DNA from: Lysobacter niastensis
GTDB taxonomy: Bacteria > Pseudomonadota > Gammaproteobacteria > Xanthomonadales > Xanthomonadaceae
DNA length: 64,000 nt
Assembly (NCBI RefSeq): GCF_015453285.1
Contig: NZ_JADLZT010000001.1
Location: 124,001 to 188,000 of the forward strand
Direction: 5' to 3'
A program made the position numbers and the translations under genes. Below, piece by piece: positions 34,242 to 43,654 of this stretch. Below the pieces are notes generated by a model. It was not told where the DNA came from. It saw nothing but the letters and a program-made list of their open reading frames with translations, and did no database searches. Within the stretch, counting starts at the first letter, position 1. Each line of letters opens with the position of its first letter.

Positions 34242-36056
34242 TCAGTTGTGGCGTGCTTCCAATGTCACGCCAGCGAACGCTTTCACGCCGACCACCTTGA
34301 TGTAGTAAGTACCCGCACGCGCCACGGCGATGCGCGCGCTCTCGCTGTTGCCGGGCCGCACCGAGCGCACGTCGGCAGCGAGAGCGGTCGGAACCGTGCC
34401 GTAGCTGACCAGCAGGCTCACGTCGCCGCTGCCGCCATAGGTCATGAAGCTGAGGCCGCTCGCGCCCACCGGCACGTCGAGCGAGTACAGCAGTTCGGTA
34501 CCGATCGCGCCGGACAATCCGCCCACCGGCATCTTGTTGGCGATCGGACGTGCGGAGCTTTCGCAGTCCGGGCCCTGGCACGGCACCACTTCATTCAAGG
34601 CCGCCTTGGCATTGAGGATGCCGCTGCCCATCGGCGTGGCCGACGGGATCGCTACCGGGAAAGCGCGCGCCGTGCCTTTCAGCAGCGCTTCGACCTGTGC
34701 GGGCGTTAGCGGTGCCGGGGCGATGCTCTGGACCAACGCCACGGTACCCGCCACGTGCGGCGATGCCATCGAGGTGCCGGACATGCCGCCGTACACCTGA
34801 GCGCCCAATTCGGGCGCGGTCAGGCTGTCGTTGAGCGCCTGCCAGACATAGCCGTCGTAACCGTCGACGCCGCCGCCGCCACCCGGCGCCGACAGGTCGA
34901 CGTGCGACCCGTAATTGGAATAGCTCGCGCGGCCGCCGGTCACGCGGGTGGCGCCGACGGTGATCGTGTTATTGCAACTGGCCGGCGCATAGCCGGACGC
35001 ATCGTCGTTGTCATTGCCCGCCGCGACCACGACCGTGGTGCCGTTGGCGACGGCGGTGTCGATGGCCGACTGCAGCGTGACGTCGCAGGCGCCCGGGCCG
35101 CCCAGGCTCATGTTGATCACCTCGGCCGGGTTGGTGTTGGCGGGCACGCCGGGCACGCTGCCGCCGGACGCCCATACCACCGCGTCGGCGATGTCGGACA
35201 AGTAGCCGCCGCAGCGGCCGAGCACGCGCACCGGCAGCACCTTGGCGCCGTGGGCGACGCCCGCCATGCCACGGCCGTTGTTGGTCATCTCGGCGACCGT
35301 GCCGGCGACATGGGTGCCGTGGAAGCTGCTCGAGCGCAGCGGGCACTGCGTGTCGTCGTTGTTCCAGTCGCCATAGTCGTGCGCGCCGGCGACGCGCTCG
35401 TCGGTCGGACGGCGCGAGACGAAGGCGTCGCTGATGAAGTCGTAGCCGGGCAGCATGTTGCCGTCGAGGTCGTTGTGGTCTGTGATTCCGGTGTCGATCA
35501 CCGCCACGACCACGCCTGCGCCGTTCGACTTGTCCCAAGCCGCGGGTGCATTGATGCCGCCAATGGGGCTGTGCAGGTGCCACTGGTACTGCGCCAGGTA
35601 CGGATCGTTCGGCATCAGCGACGGTGCGGCCATGCCGGTGTGCTGAAGGAGACGGTCGGGCTCGGCATAGGCCACGGCGGGGTCGCTGGCGAGCGTGCGC
35701 AGCAGCGCGGCGCTGGAAACGCGGTCGAGCGGGCGCGACAGTTCGATCACGTCGGCGCCGCCGGCGAGCCGGCGCAGGTGGCGAACCGACAGTCCGGGTT
35801 TGGCTGCGGCGATGCCGGAACGGCTCAGTGCAGTGCGCGCCGCGCCCAGCGCCTGCAGCGTACTTGCGCGCTGCGCCGTGCCGTTGCGGTATCGGACGAT
35901 GTATCGGCGCGTCATCGCATCCGCGGCTGCGCGGGACGACGGGGCTTCGGTGGCCCGCACCACGAATCGGGGGCCTGCGGCATCGGCCGCACCGAGCACG
36001 GCGACGGAAATGGCCGCGGCGAGCGCGCAGGCGGAGAGACGGGAAAACTGGTACAT
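34242..36056 (-). CDS. secreted subtilisin-like (S8) serine protease
   Basis: The 604-residue preproprotein has a signal peptide (about 1-27), an inhibitor-I9-like propeptide (about 48-140, RYIVRYRNG, VAYAEPD) and a peptidase S8 domain with Asp188 (VIDTGI), His246 (FHGTHVAGT) and Ser429 (GTSMASPH). A C-terminal PPC-type beta domain ends it (about 500-600). Conserved Asn is in AAGNDND. This is the extracellular-protease layout common in Lysobacter and Xanthomonas. It follows the YadA-like adhesin gene by 95 bases on the same strand, so it could be co-expressed with it. Confidence 0.93.
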   Translation of the reverse strand: MYQFSRLSACALAAAISVAVLGAADAAGPRFVVRATEAPSSRAAADAMTRRYIVRYRNGTAQRASTLQALGAARTALSRSGIAAAKPGLSVRHLRRLAGGADVIELSRPLDRVSSAALLRTLASDPAVAYAEPDRLLQHTGMAAPSLMPNDPYLAQYQWHLHSPIGGINAPAAWDKSNGAGVVVAVIDTGITDHNDLDGNMLPGYDFISDAFVSRRPTDERVAGAHDYGDWNNDDTQCPLRSSSFHGTHVAGTVAEMTNNGRGMAGVAHGAKVLPVRVLGRCGGYLSDIADAVVWASGGSVPGVPANTNPAEVINMSLGGPGACDVTLQSAIDTAVANGTTVVVAAGNDNDDASGYAPASCNNTITVGATRVTGGRASYSNYGSHVDLSAPGGGGGVDGYDGYVWQALNDSLTAPELGAQVYGGMSGTSMASPHVAGTVALVQSIAPAPLTPAQVEALLKGTARAFPVAIPSATPMGSGILNAKAALNEVVPCQGPDCESSARPIANKMPVGGLSGAIGTELLYSLDVPVGASGLSFMTYGGSGDVSLLVSYGTVPTALAADVRSVRPGNSESARIAVARAGTYYIKVVGVKAFAGVTLEARHN

Positions 36057-36151
36057 GGAATGACTCCTGGAGATGCCGGCGGACCGGCATGAATGCAGCG
36101 CAGGAGGCGGCCCGGCGCGCGGGCCGCCATGCGTATCAAGGGGAAGGGCGT

Positions 36152-38848
36152 TTACCAGCCGAAGCCGATACCGGCGCCCGCCGAGCTTTCGTCGTCGGTG
36201 AAGGCGCCGCCGACGGTGAGCGTGGTGCGCTCGCCGATCGCGCGCTGGTAGCCGACCGACAATGCCTGTTCACCGCCGCTGAAACCCACGCCGACGCCGA
36301 CGCGGTTCTGCGTGCGCACGCCGGCCGCGCTGGTGGCCATGTTCAGCATGGCCGCGTTCATCGCGCCCATCTTGTCGATGCGCTGATCGGTCTCGTCGAA
36401 GCGGTCGCCCATCTCGGCACGCAGGTCGTCGATCTCGGCCATCGGCGCGGTGATGAGGTCGTTGAAGCGCTGGTCCGTGTAGGCACGGGCTTCGCTCAGC
36501 GTGCGCGCGTCACCGGCATTCACCTGGCGCACGTTGGCGGCATCCGTGTCCGCGCTGCCGTCGGCGACGTTGACGACCTGGCGTTCGTGCCCGGCCGAGC
36601 CCACCGACACCGTGTTGGCGCGGTTGGCGACCGAGCCCTGGCCCAGCGCGACTGCGCCGGTCGCATTCGCGGCCACGCTCGCGCCTTGGCCGAGCGCGGT
36701 GCCCGAGGCAGCCTGTACCGACGCGCTTTCGCCAACCGCGACCGCATTGGTAGCCGTCGCGGCGATGACGCTGTTGGCGCCGACCGCGGTACTGCCGTCG
36801 GCATGCACCTGGGCGTTGCCGCCGAGCGCGGTGTCGTTCGGTCCGGCCGCGTGCGCGTCGCGGCCTATGGCGACGCCGTTACTGCCGCCTGCGTCGGCGT
36901 TGGAGCCGATGGCCACCGCGCCGGTGCCCTGGGCGGCATGCGCGTCGTCGCTGCCGGCGGTGCCACCGTCCACGGCGACATGGCTGTCGCTGGCACCACT
37001 GCCTGCAGGCGAACCCGGTGCCGCGGCCTCGATGGTCGCGAGGCGGCCATCGAGTGCGTTCAAGCCGCGATCCAATGCCGCGAGTGCGTCGCCGACATTG
37101 CCAAATGCATTGCCCATGACCGTGAAGCGCGCTCCGCTCACGGTGCCGAACGCGTCCATCGTCGCGCCGCCGCCGATGACACCGGCGAGGCTTTGGCCGG
37201 CCGCGAACAGCTGCGCACCAATGATCGCTTCATTGCTGCCGGCCGTGATCGCACCGGCGCGCAGGTTGGCCAGCACGGTGCCACCGGCACCCGCCAGGCT
37301 GATGCGGCCTCCCGATACGTCGTCGTAGGTCACTGCATGCAAGGCGTTGCCGCCGGCGTCGACCAGGCCTGCCTCGCGCAGCTGGCGGACGTTGACCGCA
37401 TCGTGGTCCTCGACGCCATTGGCGACGTAAGCGATCTGACGCTCCTGTCCGGCGGCGCCGACCGACACGGTGTTGTCGCGGTCGGCGACAGAGCCCGCAC
37501 CCAGCGCGACGCTGTTCAGCGCGCTCGCCTCGCTGCCGTCGCCGAGGGCGAGGCTGAGGTCGCCGGCCGCGACGGCGTTGAAGCCGATCGCGCTGCTGAA
37601 CTCGCCGCGTGCCATCGCGCCGCTGCCGAGCGCGGAAGCGCCGATGCCGATCGCGTTGCTGCCTGACCCGAGCGCGGTGGCGTAGTCCCCTTCGGCCATC
37701 GACAGCGCGCCACTGGCCACGCTTTCCAGTCCGATGGCCTGGCTCAAGGCGCCGCTGGCGAGCGTGCGCTCGCCCAGTGCCCGCGCACCGGCGCCGACGG
37801 CGGTCGCGCCTTCACCATCGGCGAGCGAGCGGACGAAGTCCGTCCAGCCGGAGCCATCGTCCTGCGCGCCGACGAAATAGGAACCGCCCAATGCCGTGCT
37901 GTTGACGCGGGTGGCGATGGCACCGGTGCCGGCCGCGGTAGAAGCGAAGCCGAATGCACTGGCATAGGCGCCGAGTGCGCTCGAATAGTCGTAGCCGGCA
38001 AATGCGCCGATGCCCGTCGCGACGGTGAAGTTCCCCGCGGCCTGGCTGAAGGAGCCGAACGCCGCGGCGGTTTCGCCGTTGGCGACGGCGCCGACGCCGA
38101 CGGCAATGCTGGCCATGCCATAACTCTTCGCGGCCAGACCGAGCGCGGTGCCCTGTTCGCCCTGGGCGAGTGCGTTCTCGCCCACCGCGGTGGCGTCTTC
38201 GCCTGACGCGACGGCGCCCACGCCGATCGCAGTGCTGAAGTTGCCGCTCGCCATCGACGCCGAACCCACCGCGGTCGACAACGCGCCGGTGGCTTCCGTC
38301 TTGTGCCAGCCGCCAACCCAACTGGTCGGTCCGCCAATCGCGACGGCGCCATTGCCGGCGGCATTCGCCATCGGGCCGATCGCGATGTCGCGCGGCGTCT
38401 GCGCGACCGCATCGCGGCCGATCGCCACCGACCAGATGCCGGTCGAGGTGGAACGCAGGCCGATCGCCACCGATTCCAGTCCGATCGCCGCCGCCGCGGG
38501 GCCGGCCGCCAGCGCGGAGGTGCCCGAGACCGCATCGTCGCTGCCGTCGCCGATGCCATTGGACGAGAAGTAGCTGATGCCGTCGGTGTCGGCGGGCAGT
38601 GGCTTCAGTGCGCGTCCGTCGGACACGAGCATGGTGGTGGCGATACCGCCGGCGGCCGCCGGTCGCGTGCATTCCAGGACGGCCCGGTAATGGCCCTGCG
38701 CATCGGGCTCTGCGGACTCGACGATCCGGCAGGCATCGCTGGGCGGCGTGGGGGAGGGGGGCGCGTCGGTGTTACTGGTTTGTGCGTATACGGCCGGCGG
38801 GGCGGCCAGCATCAGGGCTATGGCTACGTGCAACTTGGTGCGCTTCAT
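36152..38848 (-). CDS. YadA-like trimeric autotransporter adhesin
   Basis: The 898-residue protein has a signal peptide (to about residue 22) and a Cys-containing N-domain (C38, C60). A long left-handed beta-roll head of about 14-residue repeats (pattern AxGxxSxAxGxxAxAxG, about 105-470 and 640-770) includes two neck motifs (VSVGAAGQERQIAYVANG and VSVGSAGHERQVVNVADG). A short coiled-coil stalk (about 790-830) and a YadA anchor ending in GIGFGW follow. Trimers display the head on the cell surface for adhesion. The repeats make the locus prone to length change. Confidence 0.93.
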   Translation of the reverse strand: MKRTKLHVAIALMLAAPPAVYAQTSNTDAPPSPTPPSDACRIVESAEPDAQGHYRAVLECTRPAAAGGIATTMLVSDGRALKPLPADTDGISYFSSNGIGDGSDDAVSGTSALAAGPAAAAIGLESVAIGLRSTSTGIWSVAIGRDAVAQTPRDIAIGPMANAAGNGAVAIGGPTSWVGGWHKTEATGALSTAVGSASMASGNFSTAIGVGAVASGEDATAVGENALAQGEQGTALGLAAKSYGMASIAVGVGAVANGETAAAFGSFSQAAGNFTVATGIGAFAGYDYSSALGAYASAFGFASTAAGTGAIATRVNSTALGGSYFVGAQDDGSGWTDFVRSLADGEGATAVGAGARALGERTLASGALSQAIGLESVASGALSMAEGDYATALGSGSNAIGIGASALGSGAMARGEFSSAIGFNAVAAGDLSLALGDGSEASALNSVALGAGSVADRDNTVSVGAAGQERQIAYVANGVEDHDAVNVRQLREAGLVDAGGNALHAVTYDDVSGGRISLAGAGGTVLANLRAGAITAGSNEAIIGAQLFAAGQSLAGVIGGGATMDAFGTVSGARFTVMGNAFGNVGDALAALDRGLNALDGRLATIEAAAPGSPAGSGASDSHVAVDGGTAGSDDAHAAQGTGAVAIGSNADAGGSNGVAIGRDAHAAGPNDTALGGNAQVHADGSTAVGANSVIAATATNAVAVGESASVQAASGTALGQGASVAANATGAVALGQGSVANRANTVSVGSAGHERQVVNVADGSADTDAANVRQVNAGDARTLSEARAYTDQRFNDLITAPMAEIDDLRAEMGDRFDETDQRIDKMGAMNAAMLNMATSAAGVRTQNRVGVGVGFSGGEQALSVGYQRAIGERTTLTVGGAFTDDESSAGAGIGFGW

Positions 38849-38990
38849 CGTGCGTCGGTCTCTTGGAGTGGGACGCCTGCTCCGGAGAGGTGAAGCACGC
38901 GCCAGGAGCTCACGACGCTGTCATGGCCTGGCGAAGAAGGTCATTCCAATCGTTTGACGATTCCTTTATCGACGCGTTTCCGGCAGTGGA

Positions 38991-41411
38991 TCAGGGGCTT
39001 GCGGTTGCCACTGCGCCCGTCGGCCGCGGTGCCAGGCTCAGTTCCGCGGGGATAGGACGCTCGCCGGCCAGTCGGTGGGCATGCTCGAGCGCGGCGCGCC
39101 ACTCGCGCGGCTGTTCCATCCGCCGGTAAAGCTCGACCTGCAGCATCGCCAGTTCGAAGTCGTGCTCGGCCCAGGGCGCCACGCGTCCGGCCAGCGACGC
39201 GGCTTCGTCGAGTTCCCCGGTCTGCATCAACCAGTGCGCATAGGCGATGGCCGCATGGGCGATCTCGCCCGGGATGCCTCCGGACTCGGCCAGGCGCATC
39301 GCCTCCTGGTAGCTGAGTCCGGCTTGCATGTCGCGTCCCGCACGTCGATCGCGCAAGGCGGCATCCAGCGTGCGGGCGAGCGGATCGCCTGCGAATACGT
39401 CGGGAGCCTCGCGCAAGACGGGCAGGTCCGCCTGCAGCGCGGCCTCGTTACGACGCACCTGCATCCAGGCGCGTAGGCGTGGATTGCGTCCGGCCGGCCA
39501 GTCCTGCAAGGCAACTGTCGCAAGCATTGCAACGGAGCGTGTGTCTCCGGCTTGCCGCGCCAGTTCCGCCTGCAGGAACTCGCGGCGGCCGAAATCGGTG
39601 GCCGCCGCCCCACCGGCTTCGGGCATGCGCAGCAGCTCGCGCGCTTCGCGCAGGCGGCCTGCGCCGATCAGAGCCTCGGCGCGCGCCAGCAGCAGGTCCG
39701 CAACCTGGGTTGGGTCGCGCACGCGCGAGCGCATCGCCCAACCTCGTTCGCTGACGGCGAGTGCGGCACCCGTCTGCAGCAGCTGCAGGTGCGAGGCGGT
39801 CAGCATGCTGCGCACGCCGGCCAGTTCATTGGCCGCCCCCATCGCCTCGAAGTCGCGCTCGGCTTTGGCGAAGTACTGCACGGCCTGCTGGGGGCGCCGA
39901 CGCTCCATCTCGACGATGCCGAGGTTGCCGTCCACCCGCGCCACGGCGAGCCGGTCGCCTGATCGCAACAACTGCACCCGCGCCTGTCCCAGGTCCGACA
40001 ACGCCGCATCGAACTGTTGCCGGGCCGAGTGCGCGCTACCACGCCCATTCAGTGCACGGCCGAGATCGATGCCGCCGGATCGCGATTCGAGTTGTGCCAC
40101 GGCCTCGTCGAAACTCTGCGCGGCCTCGGCATGGCGATCGAGCCGCATCAGGAACGAACCTCGCAGCGTGAGCAACTGGCCGCGGAAGGTGGCATCGCGA
40201 ATCGCTTCGCGGCTGCCCAGCAACCGCGTCACCGCCGCCAGCCCGGCACTGTTGCGGCCGGCACGGAAGTCGATCTGTGCCAGCCTGTATCCGAGTTGCG
40301 GCGCCGATCGCTGCAGTTCCGGCGCGGCAAGGAGGATCCGCCTGGCCACATCCAATTCGTTGGCGAGCACCGCGGCCTGGGCGCGCAACATGCGTTCCTC
40401 CAGACCCGTGGATGCAGACGCTCCGCCTGGCGAGACCGCGCCGAGCGCAGACATCAGACGGTCGCCAGCCACGCGCGTCGCCGCGACGAGGTCCACATCG
40501 CTGGCGACGCCGCGCTGCATCAGCCCCGTGCCGTCGGTGGCCGTCAGGGTCACCTGCCATCGCTGGCGCTCGCGACGCGCATGGCCACGAACGATCCATT
40601 CGGCGTCGGTGTGCCGGCGCAGCCATTGCGGATCGGGCTGGGCGTGGTCGCCTGCGCGCAGCAGGCTCAGCGTCGCCTCGCTCGACCAGACCGGCAGGTC
40701 TGCGCGGCGCATGCGGTCGACCACGTAATCCATCATCCCCAGGCGCGCCCACGTTGCGTCGCCGGGACCGCTCACGTGCAGCGGCAGCACGACGATCGCG
40801 CCGTGCCCGGTCGCGCCTGCATGTGCGTCGGCAACTCCGGAGCGATCCCAGGGCCACGGCCCGAACAGGAACATGAGTGCGACGAACAATGCCGTGACGA
40901 AGCCGAAGTCAGCCTGCGTGCGCCAGCGCCAGGCGACCGTGCGCCGTGCGGCAGCGGTCGCGCATGCGAAGGGTTCGACCGGGTCTGCGGCGAGATTGCA
41001 CGGTGTCTCCGTTGCGGCCGGCTCGTTTGCCGGCCCGGGCAGTGCGACGCTTGCCGCCTCCGGCGTGGCTTCTTCGAGCACCGTCACCGGCGCACACCAG
41101 CGGAACCCGAAGCGGGGCACGGTGCGGATCGCGCGCTGGCCTTGGCCGTCGTCTCCGATGGCGCGGCGAGCGCGAAGCACGATCTGCGCCAGTTGCGCGT
41201 CGGAGACGTCGGGGCGCGCGAACACCGCCTGCACCAGTTCGTCGCGGCCGACGGCGCGGTCGCGGTGCTCGATCAGATAGAGCAGGCATTCGAGCGCGCG
41301 TGCCGGCAGCAGCAGTGCGTCTCCGTCGCGCTGGAGTTCGCGCCTGGCGGGATCCAGCACCAGCGCGCCAAAGCGATAGCGGGCGACCTTCGTCGCGGAT
41401 TGCGAGTGCAT
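38991..41411 (-). CDS. CadC-like membrane transcription regulator with TPR sensor
   Basis: The 806-residue protein has an N-terminal winged-helix DNA-binding domain of OmpR/CadC type (about 10-110, FGALVLDPARRELQRDGDALLL, IRTVPRFGFRWCAP). One membrane helix follows (about 168-186). The large periplasmic region starts with a FlgO/TolB-like fold (VVLPLHVSGPGD) and is then made of TPR repeats. It should bind DNA while anchored in the membrane. Its stop is 142 bases from the adhesin start on the same strand, so adhesin and protease are its likely targets. The start at 41411 is chosen because the extension to 41525 is Arg/Ser-rich. Confidence 0.82.
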   Translation of the reverse strand: MHSQSATKVARYRFGALVLDPARRELQRDGDALLLPARALECLLYLIEHRDRAVGRDELVQAVFARPDVSDAQLAQIVLRARRAIGDDGQGQRAIRTVPRFGFRWCAPVTVLEEATPEAASVALPGPANEPAATETPCNLAADPVEPFACATAAARRTVAWRWRTQADFGFVTALFVALMFLFGPWPWDRSGVADAHAGATGHGAIVVLPLHVSGPGDATWARLGMMDYVVDRMRRADLPVWSSEATLSLLRAGDHAQPDPQWLRRHTDAEWIVRGHARRERQRWQVTLTATDGTGLMQRGVASDVDLVAATRVAGDRLMSALGAVSPGGASASTGLEERMLRAQAAVLANELDVARRILLAAPELQRSAPQLGYRLAQIDFRAGRNSAGLAAVTRLLGSREAIRDATFRGQLLTLRGSFLMRLDRHAEAAQSFDEAVAQLESRSGGIDLGRALNGRGSAHSARQQFDAALSDLGQARVQLLRSGDRLAVARVDGNLGIVEMERRRPQQAVQYFAKAERDFEAMGAANELAGVRSMLTASHLQLLQTGAALAVSERGWAMRSRVRDPTQVADLLLARAEALIGAGRLREARELLRMPEAGGAAATDFGRREFLQAELARQAGDTRSVAMLATVALQDWPAGRNPRLRAWMQVRRNEAALQADLPVLREAPDVFAGDPLARTLDAALRDRRAGRDMQAGLSYQEAMRLAESGGIPGEIAHAAIAYAHWLMQTGELDEAASLAGRVAPWAEHDFELAMLQVELYRRMEQPREWRAALEHAHRLAGERPIPAELSLAPRPTGAVATASP

Positions 41412-41718
41412 CGGTGGAGTAACCGAGTCCGGTGGGTCCGCGCCGCTGCGGCGCCATGACCCTTCGACCTGCCGTGCCCAACTCCGGCGCGACAAGCGGC
41501 CAGTCCCACGTCCAGTGGATTGCACAGATGAAGTAATGAAACAGGCCGGATGATAGGGCGGGCCGCGATCGGGCGCCTGCGAATTTATTCATCACCGGCA
41601 CCCGGAAAATGCGTTCCCCGGAGGCCTCGCGTGGGGCCCTGCTGCGACATAGCATGGCCGGCGCCGGAGCAGGTTCATGCGCCAGCGATCTCAGCCAACA
41701 AGAAGGGGTGCATGCCAG
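41412..41718. other. divergent promoter region, regulator and isomerase genes
   Basis: There is no gene in these 307 bases. They separate the leftward CadC-like gene from the rightward isomerase gene. An AT-richer patch near 41580-41600 (CGAATTTATTCATC) may hold promoter elements. No clear operator or terminator is seen. Confidence 0.5.
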
Positions 41719-42357
41719 ATGAGTCCGCAGGACGCCGCCACGCCGACCGTCGACTATTACTTCACCCTGATGTCGCCCTATGCCTATCTGGGGCATGCGC
41801 AGGTGCTGGCGGTGGCGCGCGAGGCCGGCGCCCGCCTGGTCTATCGGCCGGCGCGCATATTCGAACTGTTCTCCGCTAACGGTGGCCTGCCTCTCGGGCA
41901 GCGTGCTCCTGCGCGGCAGCGCTACCGGCTGGTGGAACTGCAGCGCTGGCGAGAAGCGCGCGGCTTGCCGCTGAACCTCGCGCCGAAGTACTTCCCGGTC
42001 GACATCGCGCTGGCTGACCGTTGCACGATCGCGCTTGCTGAAGCGGGCGCCGATCCATCCGGATTCATGGACGCCGCGTTCCGCGCGGTGTGGGCGCAAG
42101 ACCTCGATCTGGCCGATCCGCAGCTTGTCGCGCGATTGCTGACCGAGCAGGGCTTCGAAGCCAGCACAGTATTGGCGGAGGCGGAGGGCGCCGTCTCGGG
42201 CGAGATATACGAGCGCAACACGCAGGCGGCCATCGCCGCGGACCTGCCAGGCTTGCCCGGATATGTCCTCAATGGCGAGCCGTTCTGGGGGCAGGACCGG
42301 ATCGACGCATTGCGTGATGCCCTGGTCAGCGGCCGGGGGCCGTACACAAGTCGCTGA
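41719..42357 (+). CDS. DsbA-fold 2-hydroxychromene-2-carboxylate isomerase family protein
   Basis: The 212-residue protein has the kappa-class GST/DsbA-like start VDYYFTLMSPYAYLGHAQ with the SP-Y motif that binds glutathione, then FPVDIALADR, and the C-terminal cis-Pro segment LPGYVLNGEPFWGQDRIDAL. Family members isomerise 2-hydroxychromene-2-carboxylate in aromatic degradation or act as GST-like enzymes. No aromatic pathway is seen nearby, so substrate is open. It is followed 80 bases later by gcvH. Confidence 0.85.
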   Translation: MSPQDAATPTVDYYFTLMSPYAYLGHAQVLAVAREAGARLVYRPARIFELFSANGGLPLGQRAPARQRYRLVELQRWREARGLPLNLAPKYFPVDIALADRCTIALAEAGADPSGFMDAAFRAVWAQDLDLADPQLVARLLTEQGFEASTVLAEAEGAVSGEIYERNTQAAIAADLPGLPGYVLNGEPFWGQDRIDALRDALVSGRGPYTSR

Positions 42358-42437
42358 CATCACCCTGTCGCACCATGACGTCACGCCGTTAAACTAGCCG
42401 CCGTCCCAGCCGTCCCCCGCAGAGTTCGAGGCCAGCC

Positions 42438-42833
42438 ATGAGTGAAATCCCCGGTGATCTGAAGTTCCTGAAGTCCCACGAATGGGTCCGCGTCGATGGC
42501 GACGGCAAGGCGACCGTCGGCATTTCCGACCACGCCCAAGGACTCCTCGGCGACCTGGTTTACGTCGAGCTCCCCAACGTTGGCGACCGCGTCGAAGCGG
42601 GCAATGCCTGTGCCGTGGTCGAGTCGGTCAAGGCTGCCTCGGACGTGTACGCGCCGGTCAGCGGCAAGGTCATCGCGGTGAACTCGGCGCTGTCCGACAA
42701 GCCGGAGACCATCAACGAAGACGCCTACGGCGAAGGCTGGATCTTCACCGTCGAGCTCGCGGAGCCGGAACAGCTCAACGAGCTGCTGGGCCCGGACGAC
42801 TATGCCGAGCTGCTGGAAGACGAAGATCACTGA
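42438..42833 (+). CDS. gcvH: glycine cleavage system H protein
   Basis: The 131-residue carrier protein has the lipoyl site Lys65 in [18 protein letters not shown] and the family start [14 protein letters not shown]. The lipoyl arm shuttles the aminomethyl group between P, T and L proteins. Length is standard. It has its own upstream region and a strong terminator right behind it, so it forms a single-gene unit apart from gcvT. Confidence 0.97.
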   Translation: MSEIPGDLKFLKSHEWVRVDGDGKATVGISDHAQGLLGDLVYVELPNVGDRVEAGNACAVVESVKAASDVYAPVSGKVIAVNSALSDKPETINEDAYGEGWIFTVELAEPEQLNELLGPDDYAELLEDEDH

Positions 42834-42859
42834 GCCCAGCTCGTCCCTGTATGACCTGG

Positions 42860-42890
42860 ACCGGCCGCCATGTGCGGCCGGTTTTTTTTT
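42860..42890 (+). terminator. intrinsic terminator after gcvH
   Basis: ACCGGCCGC and GCGGCCGGT pair perfectly (42860-42868 with 42874-42882), followed by a run of T. It ends the gcvH transcript. Confidence 0.92.
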
Positions 42891-42960
42891 GGGCGGCAGC
42901 GCCGCACTCGTCCGCCCGCGGCTCCCGCGCCGCTCGCGCTTCCGTCTCGAATATCGGCCG

Positions 42961-43012
42961 GAGTCATCGAGCGAGGCCGCGAAATCGGGAAACGAGTTCG
43001 CCTGTTTCGCGC
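42961..43012 (+). repeat. imperfect direct repeat, copy 1
   Basis: About 52 bases beginning GAGTCATCGAGCGAGG and ending GTTTCGCGC recur in diverged form at 43096-43149. The best kept part is GGAAA-GAGTTCGC-TTTCGCGC. Confidence 0.55.
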
Positions 43013-43095
43013 TGTGCCACGAGTGATCCAGCGCATCCGATCCGGCGGTATTCGCGATGCGAACCGGAGTGCCGATCGACTGTGCAGGCGCCTCC

Positions 43096-43149
43096 GAGTC
43101 GTTCGAGTGGGCCGTAGAAAGTGGAAATGAGTTCGCGCACTTTCGCGCA
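43096..43149 (+). repeat. imperfect direct repeat, copy 2
   Basis: This is the second copy, beginning GAGTCGTTCGAGTGGG and ending CTTTCGCGC, 135 bases downstream of the first. It has small indels and about three quarters identity by eye. Confidence 0.55.
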
Positions 43150-43444
43150 AATGGGCTTGTGCGACGCGAAATAGGACCGCCTCCGGGAAACTTTTTTTGG
43201 GTGTGCAGCAGGCCCGAAAATCACCTCGAAGGGTTCGGCTGCGCGCAGGCCTTTGACACCCATGCGCGTCGTCGCAACGGTGAAGTGCCTTTTATTCGAA
43301 TGCTGAAATGAAGTGTTTTTTTGATTGCGTTTCTTTCGCACGCGTTAGTCCGGACTAAATCCGGGCACGTGTGCTGCGGTTGCCCGGGGGCGTTCGCAGG
43401 CGACCCCGGGCAGGGCGGGCCGTAAAAAAAAACCTCCGGAGTTG

Positions 43445-43473
43445 TTGACAGTCCGAAAAACCGTGATTAGGTT
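43445..43473 (+). promoter_or_regulatory. sigma70-like promoter
   Basis: A perfect -35 hexamer TTGACA (43445-43450) is followed after 17 bases by TAGGTT (43468-43473), a fair -10. The spacing is ideal. Transcription would start near 43480. Confidence 0.55.
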
Positions 43474-43479
43474 TCGCCC

Positions 43480-43654
43480 AGCAGACGTTTCCTGCGGAAG
43501 CGAGTGAGTAAAACCAACGCGACAACATGCAGTACTAAACGAACCTCCGACCGGGCAGTCGAAACGGTGGAAGCAGGATTCGTTTCCTCTGCGAAATCGC
43601 GAAAGACAGATTCCCTGAAACCCGGTTCGCCTTCGGTGGGCCGGGTTTTTGTTT
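43480..43654 (+). ncRNA. candidate small RNA or attenuated leader of the H1-like gene
   Basis: A transcript from the promoter at 43445 would run about 175 bases to a T-tailed hairpin at 43618-43654. The interval has no frame with coding character and can form an internal hairpin around GTTTCC-TGC-GGAAGC near 43488-43502. It does not match any RNA family that I know; 6S RNA was considered and not supported. It is either an independent small RNA or a leader in which the terminator limits expression of the downstream gene. Confidence 0.35.
43618..43654 (+). terminator. intrinsic terminator in H1-like leader
   Basis: AAACCCGG (43618-43625) pairs with CCGGGTTT (43641-43648), with TTCG capping an inner stem, and TTTTTGTTT follows. 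It lies about 200 bases before the H1-like start. Confidence 0.8.

Noticed and set aside
36152-38848. CRISPR-like or satellite repeats
   Set aside because: The periodicity is the coding of YadA head repeats, with codon-level variation, not spacer-repeat units.
42802-43311. Short rightward frames sharing the phrase SGNEFA
   Set aside because: They start inside gcvH or in non-coding DNA, lack good ribosome sites, and share the phrase only because of the DNA repeat.
43480-43654. 6S RNA
   Set aside because: Size is right but no long rod-like pairing of the ends with a central bubble could be drawn.
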